DNA of 43,898 nucleotides from a bacterium (GTDB lineage: Bacteria > Actinomycetota > Acidimicrobiia > Spongiisociales > ZC4RG35), in the NCBI GenBank assembly GCA_028819345.1, contig JAPPLW010000094.1:1-43898 (forward strand). The letters run 5' to 3'. A program made the position numbers and the translations under genes. Below, in pieces: positions 16,663 to 24,275 of this stretch (position 1 is its first letter; every line of letters starts with the position of its first letter). The notes under the pieces were generated by a model. The model made no database searches, was not told where the DNA came from, and was given only the letters and a program-made list of their open reading frames with translations.

Positions 16663-16669
16663 ACCGCCC

Positions 16670-17074
16670 TTGGATACTCAGGTTCTGGAGGTTCGTACCG
16701 GCCGCCGACCGGCGGTGGAGGACCTGACGCCGGAGGTGATGAGGTTCTGCGTGTCGCGGGGTGACGGGTTGGTCTCGGTGTTCGCCCCGCACTCGACCTG
16801 TGGCGTTGCCCTGATCGAGAGGGGAGCGGGGAGCGTTCCGGATCTTCTGGCGGCCCTGGAGAGCATCCTGCCCCGGGGCTTTGACTGGCGTCACCGCCAC
16901 GGATCGCCCGGCCACGGGGCGGACCATGTAATGCCGGCCATCGTTTCTCCCAGCCTGGTCATACCGGTATTGGACGGACGACCGGCGGTGGGAGTCTGGC
17001 AGTCGATCGTGCTCGTGGATCCCAACCGGGACAATCCGGTCAGGAAGGTCCGCCTCAGCTTCATCCCGGCTTGA
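16670..17074 (+). CDS. YjbQ/UPF0047 family protein (secondary thiamine-phosphate synthase-like)
   Basis: The 134-residue protein has the complete UPF0047 signature: FAPHSTCGVALIE, a WRHRHGSPGHGADHVMPAI segment with clustered His residues, VGVWQSIVLVD and a C-terminal VRKVRLSFI strand. E. coli YjbQ shows weak thiamine-phosphate synthase activity; the physiological role is not settled. TTG at 16670 is used as start, seven bases after the prs stop, so it is likely in the same operon. A hairpin at 17101-17125 follows 26 bases downstream. Confidence 0.85.
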   Translation: MDTQVLEVRTGRRPAVEDLTPEVMRFCVSRGDGLVSVFAPHSTCGVALIERGAGSVPDLLAALESILPRGFDWRHRHGSPGHGADHVMPAIVSPSLVIPVLDGRPAVGVWQSIVLVDPNRDNPVRKVRLSFIPA

Positions 17075-17100
17075 GCCTTCGCGAGGCGTAGGGAGGCAGT

Positions 17101-17125
17101 CTGAACCCTGGCTGTGCCGGTTCAG
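17101..17125 (+). terminator. Hairpin after the YjbQ-family gene
   Basis: CTGAACC (17101-17107) pairs with GGTTCAG (17119-17125) across an 11-base loop. No T-tract follows, so this may be a weak or factor-dependent terminator. It falls between the core cluster and the HNH endonuclease gene. Confidence 0.3.
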
Positions 17126-17215
17126 GTAGCGTGATGCCTATTATTTAGTGTTTGTTTTGCCATCTTGGTGTTGTGGGGTGGTGTTTTGTCACACCTCTTT
17201 GGCATAGTGGTTGGC

Positions 17216-18437
17216 ATGGAGAAGACAGTTGATGGTCGTCGGGTGGCCGATGAGGTGCGGGTGGTTTTGCCGACTCGGCCGGTGGGCGAGGCGACGTTGG
17301 AACAGCTTCAGGGTTGGTTGGTGTCCACTTTCCGGGTGGAGTGCCAGGCCGCGGCGGTGCGCGTTCAGACGCTGGCAGAACTAATCCGCAGAGAAGGCGT
17401 CCACATTACCGAGAACAACCTTCGGGAAAAAGGGGTTGCGACCCCGCCGCAAAGCCCGCTCCGAAGTGGAAACCGCAGTCGAGTTGGAAGAACTGCCCAA
17501 GACATCGGAGGGTTTGCGGGATGGTGAGATCCCCTATGAGAACGCGCGGATCCTCGCCAGGGCCTCCCAGGAGGGAGAGATAGACGAAACAGAGTTGGTG
17601 GAAAAGGCCCGTACCCAGTCTCCTGATAAGTTCGCCGGGACGGTCCGAAAGCACCAACAGCAACGCTCCGAAGATGACGGGATGAGCCGCCTGGAGCATC
17701 AACGTTCACAGCGGTTCGCCAAGATCAAAACAGATAACACAGACGGTATGACGGTGTTGTACGGTCGGTTCGATCCGATCACCGGCGCTCTGATCGAGAC
17801 GGCGTTGTCGCAGAAGATGGACGAACTGTGGCGGGAGGAAGACCCCCGTGCCAGGTGTTCCCCCGGTCAGCGAATGGCAGACGCCCTGGCGGGGTTGGTC
17901 ACCAGAGAAGACACCAACCAAGACGGAAAGCCTCCCCGCGGTCCCAGGTTGCTGCTGATCGCCGACTACAACGCGGTCTCCCGGGAACTCCGGAACGGGC
18001 GTCTCGGGGACGGCACCCCGATCCCGACAGAGAAGATCCGGGACCTGGCCTGCCAATCCGACATCCTCCCCGGCATATTCCGGGGCGTGTCACAGCCGCT
18101 CGACCTGGGACGGTCACGACGAGCAGCCAGTCCCGCCCAGAAGATCGCCCTCGTAGCCAGGGACAGGGCTTGCGTGGGATGCGGCGCCAACGCCAACTGG
18201 ACCCAAGCCCACCACATCACCCCCTGGGCCGTCCAAGGCAACACCAACCTCAACGACATGGTGCTCCTGTGCTCCCGCTGCCACCACAAAGTCCACGACG
18301 ACCACTGGCAAGTACACAAAACACCAACCGGGAAACACCACCTAAAACCACCACCAAAACACCTACGCCACGCACTCCGTCAGCGCAACAAAACACGCCG
18401 CCGGCGCCGCCGCAGCCCCATCAAACAACAAAAATGA
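17216..18437 (+). pseudogene. DUF222/HNH endonuclease gene with a frameshift
   Basis: Two overlapping frames together make one DUF222-HNH protein (13E12-repeat type, common in actinobacteria). The first (ATG 17216) encodes the DUF222 start up to NLREKG. The second, usable from 17436, continues with ARSEVETAVELEELPKTSEGL and ends in an HNH domain: CVGCGANANWTQAHHITPW...NMVLLCSRCHHKVHDDHW has the CxxC pairs and the H-N-H residues. The frame changes at a tract of five A and four G (17427-17435); removing one base restores a continuous frame. It may be a true mutation, an assembly error or slippage. The C-terminal tail is strongly basic. Such genes often occur in many copies and behave as mobile elements. 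Confidence 0.75.
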
Positions 18438-18768
18438 ACCGCCAATGTAGAAGAAAGTGTGTGCCGGTCGCGAAAAATGCATGCCTGTCCGGGTTGACAT
18501 CCGCCGCGTCAAGCCGACAGGCTGATCGATAGCTGATGAAACCAAGCCGCCCGGAAGCGGAGCTCACCCGGGAAAACAGGCCAAGAGCCTCGGCGGAGTA
18601 CTAACCCCCCATACGAAGGGGCCGGGTTTTCGCGACTTCACAGCTGGTGGTGGCGGCGGGGGAGGGCCCAACGGGAGAGTTGGATGAGGAGCTTTTTCGC
18701 GACTTAGGTGTGGGTTTCGCGGGAAAGGTGCATGGGTGGGAGAAGGCCCTGTGGTGTTGGGATCTCTT
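18438..18768. other. Convergent intergenic region with repeated TTTTCGCGAC motifs
   Basis: No gene is supported here; it lies between the HNH gene (plus) and the LysM gene (minus), whose 3' ends face each other. An inverted copy of the motif is at 18467-18477 and direct copies are at 18627-18638 and 18693-18705. CCCC and GGGG around 18605-18621 could form a small hairpin followed by GGGTTTT. A short open frame at 18647-18877 looks like chance. Confidence 0.45.
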
Positions 18769-19599
18769 TCAGATCGCTGTGGTCGGGGGAAGGAGGATCG
18801 TCTCTTCGGGGAAGATCAGGTCCGGATCGCCGGAGCGGATTGCCTCGCGGTTGGCTTCGATCAGATTCACCCAGTAGGAAGCTGTCTCCTGGACGGTGGG
18901 GGGATGCCCCAACACCTGTGACACCGTCCGCTCTGCGATTGTCCATAGACTGTCTCCCGCCTCGATCCGGTACGGGTCCCCGGGCATGGGATGCCGGTGG
19001 GGGGAGAGGTGGCCCTGCGGTTCATTCTGATCCCCATGTCCAGAGGAACGGACCGGCTCCCCAAGCAGACCCGGAGACCGGCCGTCCAGCCCGAGAGCCG
19101 GATGGGGAAAGAGGAAGGGAACGGCAGGCCGGGGCGTCCCTCCCGGGGCAAGGGACTCGAACTTTGCCGTAGGGGTCGGGACGGGGAGGGCTCCCACATC
19201 CCGGGTGGCAGCCGGTCGGTCGGTGGAGGCCGCGGCGGGGAGGGCTCCTCCCAGGGTGGTGGCAACCACGGATCCCACCAGCACACGGGCGCCGAGGGTG
19301 CGAATGAACGGCATGGTGAGGGGAGTTGCGAGGCGCATCGCGGGAACGGCCCTGGACCACCGCGCTCCCAGATAGAAGGAGGTGGAAATGAGAATCCACC
19401 ATCCACAGCCAAGGCCCACCAGTCGGGAGGCGGCCAGGAGGGCATCCTCGGGCGGCGTGGTGGAAAGCCACCGGGGGAGGTTGATCCAGTCGATCGACAG
19501 CCATCCCACCTCGCCCAAGCGATGGAGGGCGAAGGTTATGGCTGAGACAAGGCCCAGGAAGCCGGCCAGCGTGACAGCGGATGTGATTCGGTTGCTCAT
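18769..19599 (-). CDS. Membrane protein with C-terminal LysM domain
   Basis: The protein has 276 residues from ATG 19599; the frame is open to a GTG at 19635. Hydrophobic segments lie at about residues 6-24, 56-75 and 95-120, followed by a long Pro/Gly/His-rich linker. A C-terminal LysM-like domain begins YRIEAGDSLWTIAERTV and ends NREAIRSGDPDLIFPEETILLPP; LysM domains bind N-acetylglucosamine in peptidoglycan. The protein probably spans the membrane with the LysM domain in the cell wall. The family is actinobacterial in appearance; I know no defined function. No good ribosome site precedes either start, so the mRNA may be leaderless. Confidence 0.7.
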   Translation of the reverse strand: MSNRITSAVTLAGFLGLVSAITFALHRLGEVGWLSIDWINLPRWLSTTPPEDALLAASRLVGLGCGWWILISTSFYLGARWSRAVPAMRLATPLTMPFIRTLGARVLVGSVVATTLGGALPAAASTDRPAATRDVGALPVPTPTAKFESLAPGGTPRPAVPFLFPHPALGLDGRSPGLLGEPVRSSGHGDQNEPQGHLSPHRHPMPGDPYRIEAGDSLWTIAERTVSQVLGHPPTVQETASYWVNLIEANREAIRSGDPDLIFPEETILLPPTTAI

Positions 19600-19721
19600 A
19601 TCACAGCATGGATTCGGCTGCCGGGGAGAAGCCACTCCCGGCTGGGCCGGTTATTCGCGACTTGCGTCTTCTTTTGGACTGTTAATATCGGGCGGGCGCC
19701 TCAGCGGGAGAACCATCGAGA

Positions 19722-19952
19722 ATGAAGATCAAGGTCGGAATCGCCCACACCAATCGGGTGATAGAGATCGAGAGCCAGGACGCCGAGGAAGTACGTTCCC
19801 GGATTGAAGAGGCCTTTGCGGGCTCCCAGCCGCTGGTATGGCTTCAGGACAGCGACGGGACGCGGATCGGCATCCCGCGGGAAATGCTGGCCTTTGTCGA
19901 GTTCGAAAGCGCCGAGGGGCGCTCGGGCGTGGGGTTCGCTCCGGGTAGCTAG
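19722..19952 (+). CDS. DUF3107 family protein
   Basis: This is a 76-residue protein starting MKIKVGIAHTNRVIEIES, with a charged helix (AEEVRSRIEEAFAG), WLQDSDGTRIGIPREMLAFVEFE and a short tail. This matches the actinobacterial DUF3107 family (about 75 residues, strand-helix-strand), whose function is unknown. It converges with whiB, and their stop codons overlap by four bases (19949-19952). The region upstream also contains one TTATTCGCGACTT motif (19651-19663). Confidence 0.8.
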   Translation: MKIKVGIAHTNRVIEIESQDAEEVRSRIEEAFAGSQPLVWLQDSDGTRIGIPREMLAFVEFESAEGRSGVGFAPGS

Positions 19953-20233
19953 GAGGCGAGGTAGCGGCGGCGGCGCCTGGCAAGCCAGCGCTTGCGGTGC
20001 CTCCGGCGATCCTCCTCCGACAAGCCCCCCCAAACTCCTGACTCCTGGTTGGTGTTCAAGGCGTAGTCCAGGCACTCTGCCTGCACTGCGCACTCGTTGC
20101 AGATGGCGGTTGCCATGGCGATCTGCTCGACCGCCGGCCCGGTGCTGCCGATCGGGAAGAACAGGTTGGGGTCGGAGTCAAGGCAGGCGGCCAAGTCCCT
20201 CCAATCGGTGGTGATAGTGATCAAAGAAGTCAT
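19949..20233 (-). CDS. WhiB-family iron-sulfur transcription regulator
   Basis: The 94-residue protein has the four conserved cysteines C17, C45, C48 and C54 that hold a [4Fe-4S] cluster, the GVWGG turn (66-70) that contacts sigma factor, and a basic C-terminal tail (RRRHRKRWLARRRRR) that binds DNA. Size and tail resemble WhiB1/WhiB2-type members. The ATG at 20233 lies directly after AGGAG, so TTG at codon 4 may be the true start. A strong promoter and a CRP-type palindrome lie upstream. WhiB proteins are restricted to Actinobacteria and their phages, which supports the taxonomic reading. Confidence 0.93.
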   Translation of the reverse strand: MTSLITITTDWRDLAACLDSDPNLFFPIGSTGPAVEQIAMATAICNECAVQAECLDYALNTNQESGVWGGLSEEDRRRHRKRWLARRRRRYLAS

Positions 20234-20248
20234 CTCCTGAATATAAGA

Positions 20249-20266
20249 TTGTGAACACTTTCACAA
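20249..20266. promoter_or_regulatory. CRP/GlxR-type palindrome in the whiB leader
   Basis: TTGTGAA (20249-20255) and TTCACAA (20260-20266) form a perfect palindrome, and its core matches the CRP consensus TGTGA-N6-TCACA exactly. It lies between the whiB start codon and its promoter, about 50 bases downstream of the predicted transcription start. Binding there would be expected to repress by blocking elongation. Cyclic-AMP receptor protein is known to control whiB1 in Mycobacterium tuberculosis. No CRP gene is in this window. Confidence 0.65.
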
Positions 20267-20313
20267 GACTCTGCCCTGCAAAAGCGGCACAAGAAATCGG
20301 TTCCAAACGAAGA

Positions 20314-20342
20314 GATTAGAGTCCCCGGGTGGATTTGTCAAG
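20314..20342 (-). promoter_or_regulatory. Sigma-70-type promoter of whiB
   Basis: On the minus strand TTGACA (20337-20342) and TAATCT (20314-20319) are separated by exactly 17 bases. Transcription should start near 20307, giving a leader of about 75 bases that contains the CRP-type palindrome. Confidence 0.6.
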
Positions 20343-20362
20343 CAAAATCAGGATTTTTTTCT

Positions 20363-20393
20363 TGCGGTGGATGAGGTTTTTCGGGCTAGCCTT
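20363..20393 (+). promoter_or_regulatory. Candidate promoter of tRNA-Arg
   Basis: TTGCGG (20363-20368) and TAGCCT (20388-20393) are separated by 19 bases and end 18 bases before the tRNA. The spacing is a little long, so confidence is limited. Confidence 0.35.
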
Positions 20394-20411
20394 TGGGGAA
20401 GCCGTCTACTT

Positions 20412-20483
20412 GCCCTCGTAGCTCAGGGGACAGAGCGCCGGTCTCCGGAACCGGGTGCGCAGGTTCGAGTCCTGCCGAGGGCG
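20412..20483 (+). tRNA. tRNA-Arg (anticodon CCG)
   Basis: The 72-base cloverleaf has acceptor stem GCCCTCG/CGAGGGC, D-arm GCTCAGGGGACAGAGC, anticodon stem-loop CCGGT-CTCCGGA-ACCGG with anticodon CCG, and T-loop GGTTCGAGTCC. The discriminator is G; CCA is not encoded. Confidence 0.95.
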
Positions 20484-20531
20484 CCGACGCCGGGCAATCC
20501 GCTCCCACGCGTAGCGGACCCTGATTGAAAC

Positions 20532-20568
20532 AAAGGACGCTCCCCCCGGTGGGGGAAGCGTCCTTTTT
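20532..20568. terminator. Bidirectional rho-independent terminator
   Basis: AAAGGACGC and TCCCCC pair with GGGGGA and GCGTCCTTT across a CGGT loop, giving a long GC stem flanked by A and T tracts. It can end transcription of tRNA-Arg from the left and of glnA from the right. Confidence 0.85.
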
Positions 20569-20583
20569 AGGTTTCGCGGTGCT

Positions 20584-22002
20584 CTAGATGTCGTAGTAGA
20601 GCTCGTACTCCACCGGGGTGGGGTGCCGTCTCACCAGACTGGCCTCGTTATCCCGCTTGTAGGAGATCCAGGTGTCGATGAGGTCCTGGTCGAACACTCC
20701 TCCCTCTTTGAGGAAGTCGTGGTCGGCCTCCAGGGCGTCCAATGCCTCGTCCAGCGTGCCGGGCACGGTGTTCAAAGCGGCCGCCTCTTCGCCGGTCAAC
20801 TCGTAGAGGTCCACGTCCACCGGCTCTCCCGGATCCATCTTGTTGCGAATCCCGTCCAGCCCCGCCATGAGCATGGCGGCGAAGGCGTAATAGGGGTTGC
20901 AGGAGGGATCGGGGCAGCGGAACTCGAGCCGCTTGGCGGCAGGCGCCTCCGAATAGGTGGGGATGCGGATCGCCGCTGAGCGGTTGCGCTGGCTGTAGAC
21001 CAGGTTGACCGGCGCCTCGAACCCGGGCACCAGTCTCCGGTAGGAGTTGGTGCCGGGAGCCGCGAAGGCCAGGATGGCGGGCGCATGGGCGATCAGGCCG
21101 CCCGCGTACCAGCGAGCCATGTCCGAGAGGTTGGCGTAGGTGCCCTCCTCGTAGAACAGGGGCACTCCGTCCTTCCAGAGGCTCTGGTGGGTGTGCATCC
21201 CCGAGCCGTTGTCGGAAAAGATCGGCTTCGGCATGAAAGTCACGGTCTTTCCCGCCCGCAGAGCCACGTTCTTGCAGATGTACTTGTACATCATCAGACG
21301 ATCGGCTTGCTGGAGCAGCGGCGCGTAGCGGATGTCGATCTCGGCCTGCCCGGCGGTGCCCACCTCGTGGTGGTGGATCTCAACCGGGATGCCGACGTTC
21401 ATCATCTCGGCCACCATGTCCGAGCGGATGTCCTGTTGGGTGTCGTTCGGAGAAAGCGGGAAATACGCTTCCTTGTGGCGCATCTGGTGGCCGAGGTTGT
21501 CACCCTCCTGCAGCGAGTTCCAGGCGGCCTCTCCGGAGTCCACCTCGTAGAAGGACAGGTTGGTTTGATGGCCTACCTGGGAGTAGCGCGCCTTGTCGAA
21601 GATGAAGAATTCCGCCTCCGGTCCCCAATAGGAGACATCGGCTATGCCGGTGGAGAGAAGATACTCCTCCGCGTTCTTGGCCACCCGCCTCGGATCCTTG
21701 TGGTACCAATCACCGCTGATCGGATCCTTGATGAAACAGTGGATGGCTAGCGTGGGTCGAGCATAGAACGGATCGGCATAGGCCGTGGTGGGATCGGGTA
21801 TGAGGAGCATGTCCGATTCTTCGATGGACTGAAATCCCCTGATCGAAGATCCATCAAATCCGAATCCCTCCTCGAAGGCGTCCTCGGTGAGGTGCTCGGA
21901 TGGCATCGTGAAGTGGTGCATCTTTCCCGGTAGGTCCGGGAAACGAAAGTCCACGAATTCGTACTGTTGTGCGAGGGCCGAAACCTCGGCTGGAGTTGTC
22001 AT
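20584..22002 (-). CDS. glnA: Glutamine synthetase, type I
   Basis: The enzyme joins ammonium and glutamate using ATP, the main entry of nitrogen. The 472-residue protein has the beta-grasp start with DLPGKMHHFT, the FGFDGSSIRGF segment, metal ligands in WGPEAEFFIF, HHEVGTAGQAEID and the ATP motif KPIFSDNGSGMHTHQSLW, and RLVPGFEAPVNLVYSQRNRSAAIRIP. DLYELTGEE near the C-terminus keeps the Tyr that is adenylylated in GSI-beta enzymes, so covalent control is plausible. ATG 22002 has AGGA eight bases upstream; the longer open frame is not used. The ammonium transporter at 31657 would feed this enzyme. Confidence 0.96.
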   Translation of the reverse strand: MTTPAEVSALAQQYEFVDFRFPDLPGKMHHFTMPSEHLTEDAFEEGFGFDGSSIRGFQSIEESDMLLIPDPTTAYADPFYARPTLAIHCFIKDPISGDWYHKDPRRVAKNAEEYLLSTGIADVSYWGPEAEFFIFDKARYSQVGHQTNLSFYEVDSGEAAWNSLQEGDNLGHQMRHKEAYFPLSPNDTQQDIRSDMVAEMMNVGIPVEIHHHEVGTAGQAEIDIRYAPLLQQADRLMMYKYICKNVALRAGKTVTFMPKPIFSDNGSGMHTHQSLWKDGVPLFYEEGTYANLSDMARWYAGGLIAHAPAILAFAAPGTNSYRRLVPGFEAPVNLVYSQRNRSAAIRIPTYSEAPAAKRLEFRCPDPSCNPYYAFAAMLMAGLDGIRNKMDPGEPVDVDLYELTGEEAAALNTVPGTLDEALDALEADHDFLKEGGVFDQDLIDTWISYKRDNEASLVRRHPTPVEYELYYDI

Positions 22003-22034
22003 CGGACCATTCCTGGGGTTGCTTACGGGAGCGT

Positions 22035-22063
22035 AGAATAGCGAAGGCAGGATATATCGACAA
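22035..22063 (-). promoter_or_regulatory. Promoter of glnA
   Basis: On the minus strand TTGTCG (22058-22063) and TATTCT (22035-22040) are separated by exactly 17 bases and lie about 35 bases upstream of the glnA ATG. The divergent AhpD-like gene starts at 22077, so its promoter must overlap this site or be very close. Confidence 0.55.
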
Positions 22064-22076
22064 GGTTGGAACTGCC

Positions 22077-22655
22077 GTGCCGAGGACACCCCGTTTCCCG
22101 ATGACCGCCGTCTCCGACCTGCCTGACGACCTTCGCCAACGGGCCGAATTCGTTCTCTCCAAGCTGGGCTTCACTCCCAACGTGATGCTGGCGTTGGGGC
22201 ACCGCCCGGACGAGGCGAGAGCCTTCTTCGCCTACCACGACGCTCTCATGGAGGCGGACGAGGGATTGTCCAAGGCCGAGCGGGAGATGATCGTCGTCGC
22301 CACCAGCGCGGCCAACCAGTGTCCCTACTGCGTCGTGGCGCACGGGGCGATCCTGCGCATACGGTCGGGGGACCCACTCCTCGCCGATCAGATCGCCGCC
22401 AACTGGCGAACCGCCCCGATTTCGGAGCGTCAACTCGCCATGCTTCGGTTCGCCGTGAAATTGGCCCGTACCCCCGAAGAGATAGAGGAGGCCGATTACC
22501 AGCCCCTCTACCAGCAGGGCTTCACCGATGACGAGATCTGGGAGATCGGGGCCATCACCGCCTTCTTCGCCATGTCCAACCGGCTGGCGCACCTGGGACA
22601 CATGATGGCTAACCCCGAGTTCCACATGCTGGGCCGGATGCCCCGTGAGCGCTGA
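22077..22655 (+). CDS. AhpD-like peroxidase-related protein (carboxymuconolactone decarboxylase fold)
   Basis: The 192-residue all-helical protein matches the family called uncharacterised peroxidase-related enzymes: LGFTPNVMLALGHRPDEARAFFAYHDALM, then AANQCPYCVVAHGA with the CxxC redox pair and a nearby His, as in AhpD. The C-terminal TAFFAMSNRLAHL region is also typical. GTG 22077 is chosen over ATG 22101 because it gives the short basic N-terminus seen in relatives; both remain possible. It is transcribed away from glnA. Probable role: thiol-dependent peroxide reduction in the cytoplasm; the substrate is unknown. Confidence 0.75.
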   Translation: MPRTPRFPMTAVSDLPDDLRQRAEFVLSKLGFTPNVMLALGHRPDEARAFFAYHDALMEADEGLSKAEREMIVVATSAANQCPYCVVAHGAILRIRSGDPLLADQIAANWRTAPISERQLAMLRFAVKLARTPEEIEEADYQPLYQQGFTDDEIWEIGAITAFFAMSNRLAHLGHMMANPEFHMLGRMPRER

Positions 22656-22825
22656 TCGCCGTGAGTGGCTGACCGACTTCCCCCGCCGACCCGTGCGCAG
22701 ACCAAGCGGATGGGGATGGACTCGCCAGCCGGGCCTGGCACACCGGGAGGGTAAGGAGATTCCCGGGAGGGCCGCGACGGCCAGGGCCGGCCGGCGGGCG
22801 GGCGCCCTTTGCTAGATTCCATGGG

Positions 22826-23530
22826 GTGTTTCCCGGGAGCCCTTACTTCTACCGGCTGCTGGCGAATTTCGAGTATCGGCGGTCGGCGAACTTCGAACTC
22901 TATCGCCGGGTGGCGATTTCGATCACGATCATCTGGCTGGGCGCCTCCGCGGCGGGACTGGTGGGCTTGCTCTATCTGCGGGACGATCTGGAGTGGAGCT
23001 TCTTTCTGGTCTTTCTGCTGGCCGGCGCGGGGGTGTTCGCCAGTTCCGTGATCGGTCTCGCATGGCTCATCATGCTGCCCTGGTCGCGAAGAGAACCCAC
23101 GGTGGGGTTGGTCATGGCCCGGTTCGACAAGGTGGAGGGCATCCCGGTCTCGGAGCGATTGGGAGAGGGGGCCCGGGAGACCCTGGAGGAGATGGGGATC
23201 CTGCCGGAGAACATCCTTCGGTTGGAGGTGGCCGGCGCCTGGGAACTCCCGTGGGGAGCCAGCCGGCTGATCCAGGCAGGTTGCCAGGCGGTGGTGGCCA
23301 CGGCAGTGGTTGTCAGGGGAGAGACCCATCATTTCCAGTCGGTGGTGGACGGCGCGGTCCAAGGGCTCATCCAACTCCAAGTGGAGACCGGGGTCCCGGT
23401 GGGCAACGCGGTGCTGGCGGTCTCCGATTGGGAACAAGCGGTGGCTCGCAGCAAGCCGGATTCCAACGCCGGCGCTCAAGCCGCACGGGCGGTGGTCAAC
23501 GCCCTTCGATCCGAGATAACCCGAATCTGA
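22826..23530 (+). CDS. Membrane-anchored lumazine-synthase-like fusion protein
   Basis: The protein has 234 residues. Residues 1-90 carry two transmembrane segments (about 29-50 and 58-86). Residues 92-228 align along their whole length with 6,7-dimethyl-8-ribityllumazine synthase: VGLVMARFD (F100), VAGAWELPWGA (W139 for the usual Phe, E140 kept), VVVRGETHHF (catalytic His kept), GLIQLQVETGVPVGNAVL and EQAVARSK (Arg kept). The Lys that binds phosphate in TKAGNKG is not at its usual place. Ordinary lumazine synthase is soluble, about 155 residues, and forms large shells; a membrane anchor is highly unusual. No other riboflavin gene is nearby. It may be a specialised or non-riboflavin enzyme. 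The GTG start has a weak ribosome site. Confidence 0.75.
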   Translation: MFPGSPYFYRLLANFEYRRSANFELYRRVAISITIIWLGASAAGLVGLLYLRDDLEWSFFLVFLLAGAGVFASSVIGLAWLIMLPWSRREPTVGLVMARFDKVEGIPVSERLGEGARETLEEMGILPENILRLEVAGAWELPWGASRLIQAGCQAVVATAVVVRGETHHFQSVVDGAVQGLIQLQVETGVPVGNAVLAVSDWEQAVARSKPDSNAGAQAARAVVNALRSEITRI

Positions 23531-23540
23531 CCGAATCGGG

Positions 23541-23570
23541 TTGGGGGGCCGGTCGGAGTGGGGTTATACT
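23541..23570 (+). promoter_or_regulatory. Promoter of the infC operon
   Basis: TTGGGG (23541-23546) and TATACT (23565-23570) are separated by 18 bases. They lie about 130 bases upstream of infC, leaving a leader long enough for the feedback control common in this operon. I see no clear L20-binding structure. Confidence 0.4.
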
Positions 23571-23701
23571 CCTCCTCAGTTGCATAGTACGAAGCGGAAG
23601 CCGATTTGCTTCCCACCCGGCCACACTTCGGGTGCGCCGCGGTTCTTCGGGAGCGGATTCGTTTTTCCTTTGTCACCATCTCTTGAAACAGGAGGACAAC
23701 C

Positions 23702-24238
23702 ATCGCAGAACTTCGAGTGAATGACACAATCAGGGCCGCCGAAGTACGTTTGGTGGCGCCGGACGGAGCACAGATCGGCGTCAAGAAACTCGAGGAGGCA
23801 ATGTGGCTGGCGGAGCAGCTTGATCTGGACCTGGTGGAGGTGGCGCCGATGGCCGATCCCCCCGTCTGCCGGCTCATGGACTATGGACGATTCAAGTACG
23901 AGCGCTCGATCAAGGAGAGAGCCGCTCGCAAGAGTCAGTCACGGACCGTCATCAAGGAGTTGCGGCTTCGGCCCCGGATTGAAAACCACGATTTCGACAT
24001 GCAGACCCGCAAGGTCATCTCTTTTCTCTCCGGCGGGGACAAGGTGAAGTTGACCGTTCGTTTTCGTGGTCGGGAGAGGGAAAGACCCGAGTACGGCCAA
24101 AAGCTCCTCAACCGGCTGGCCGATGCGGTCAGCCAGGAAGGGGTGATGGAACAGGCGCCCAAGATGGAGGGCCGCAACATGACCATGATGCTGGCGCCGG
24201 CGAATCACGGCTCGGGCGGACAGAGACAGAAGAGATAG
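23702..24238 (+). CDS. infC: Translation initiation factor IF-3 with ATC start
   Basis: IF-3 binds the 30S subunit and checks start-codon pairing. The conserved N-terminal sequence ELRVNDTIRAAEVRLV is only complete if translation starts at ATC 23702-23704, which AGGAGG (23690-23695) precedes by six bases. The next usable start, GTG 23717, has no ribosome site and removes conserved residues. Non-canonical starts (ATT, ATC, ATA) are a known hallmark of infC and allow IF-3 to repress itself. The protein (178 residues) also has DLDLVEVAP, PPVCRLMDYGRFKYE and the C-terminal domain through KLTVRFRGRE and LAPANH. It begins the operon infC-rpmI-rplT. Confidence 0.93.
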   Translation: MAELRVNDTIRAAEVRLVAPDGAQIGVKKLEEAMWLAEQLDLDLVEVAPMADPPVCRLMDYGRFKYERSIKERAARKSQSRTVIKELRLRPRIENHDFDMQTRKVISFLSGGDKVKLTVRFRGRERERPEYGQKLLNRLADAVSQEGVMEQAPKMEGRNMTMMLAPANHGSGGQRQKR

Positions 24239-24275
24239 ACATCTTCTGAGTGAGAATTCCAGTCCAGGAGGACCT

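Noticed and set aside
18540-18605. Possible riboswitch-like sequence
   Set aside because: It lies between two convergent 3' ends with no gene downstream to control, and no known aptamer motif could be confirmed.
18647-18877. Short plus-strand frame between the HNH and LysM genes
   Set aside because: It overlaps the end of the LysM gene antisense and its translation has no family-like features.
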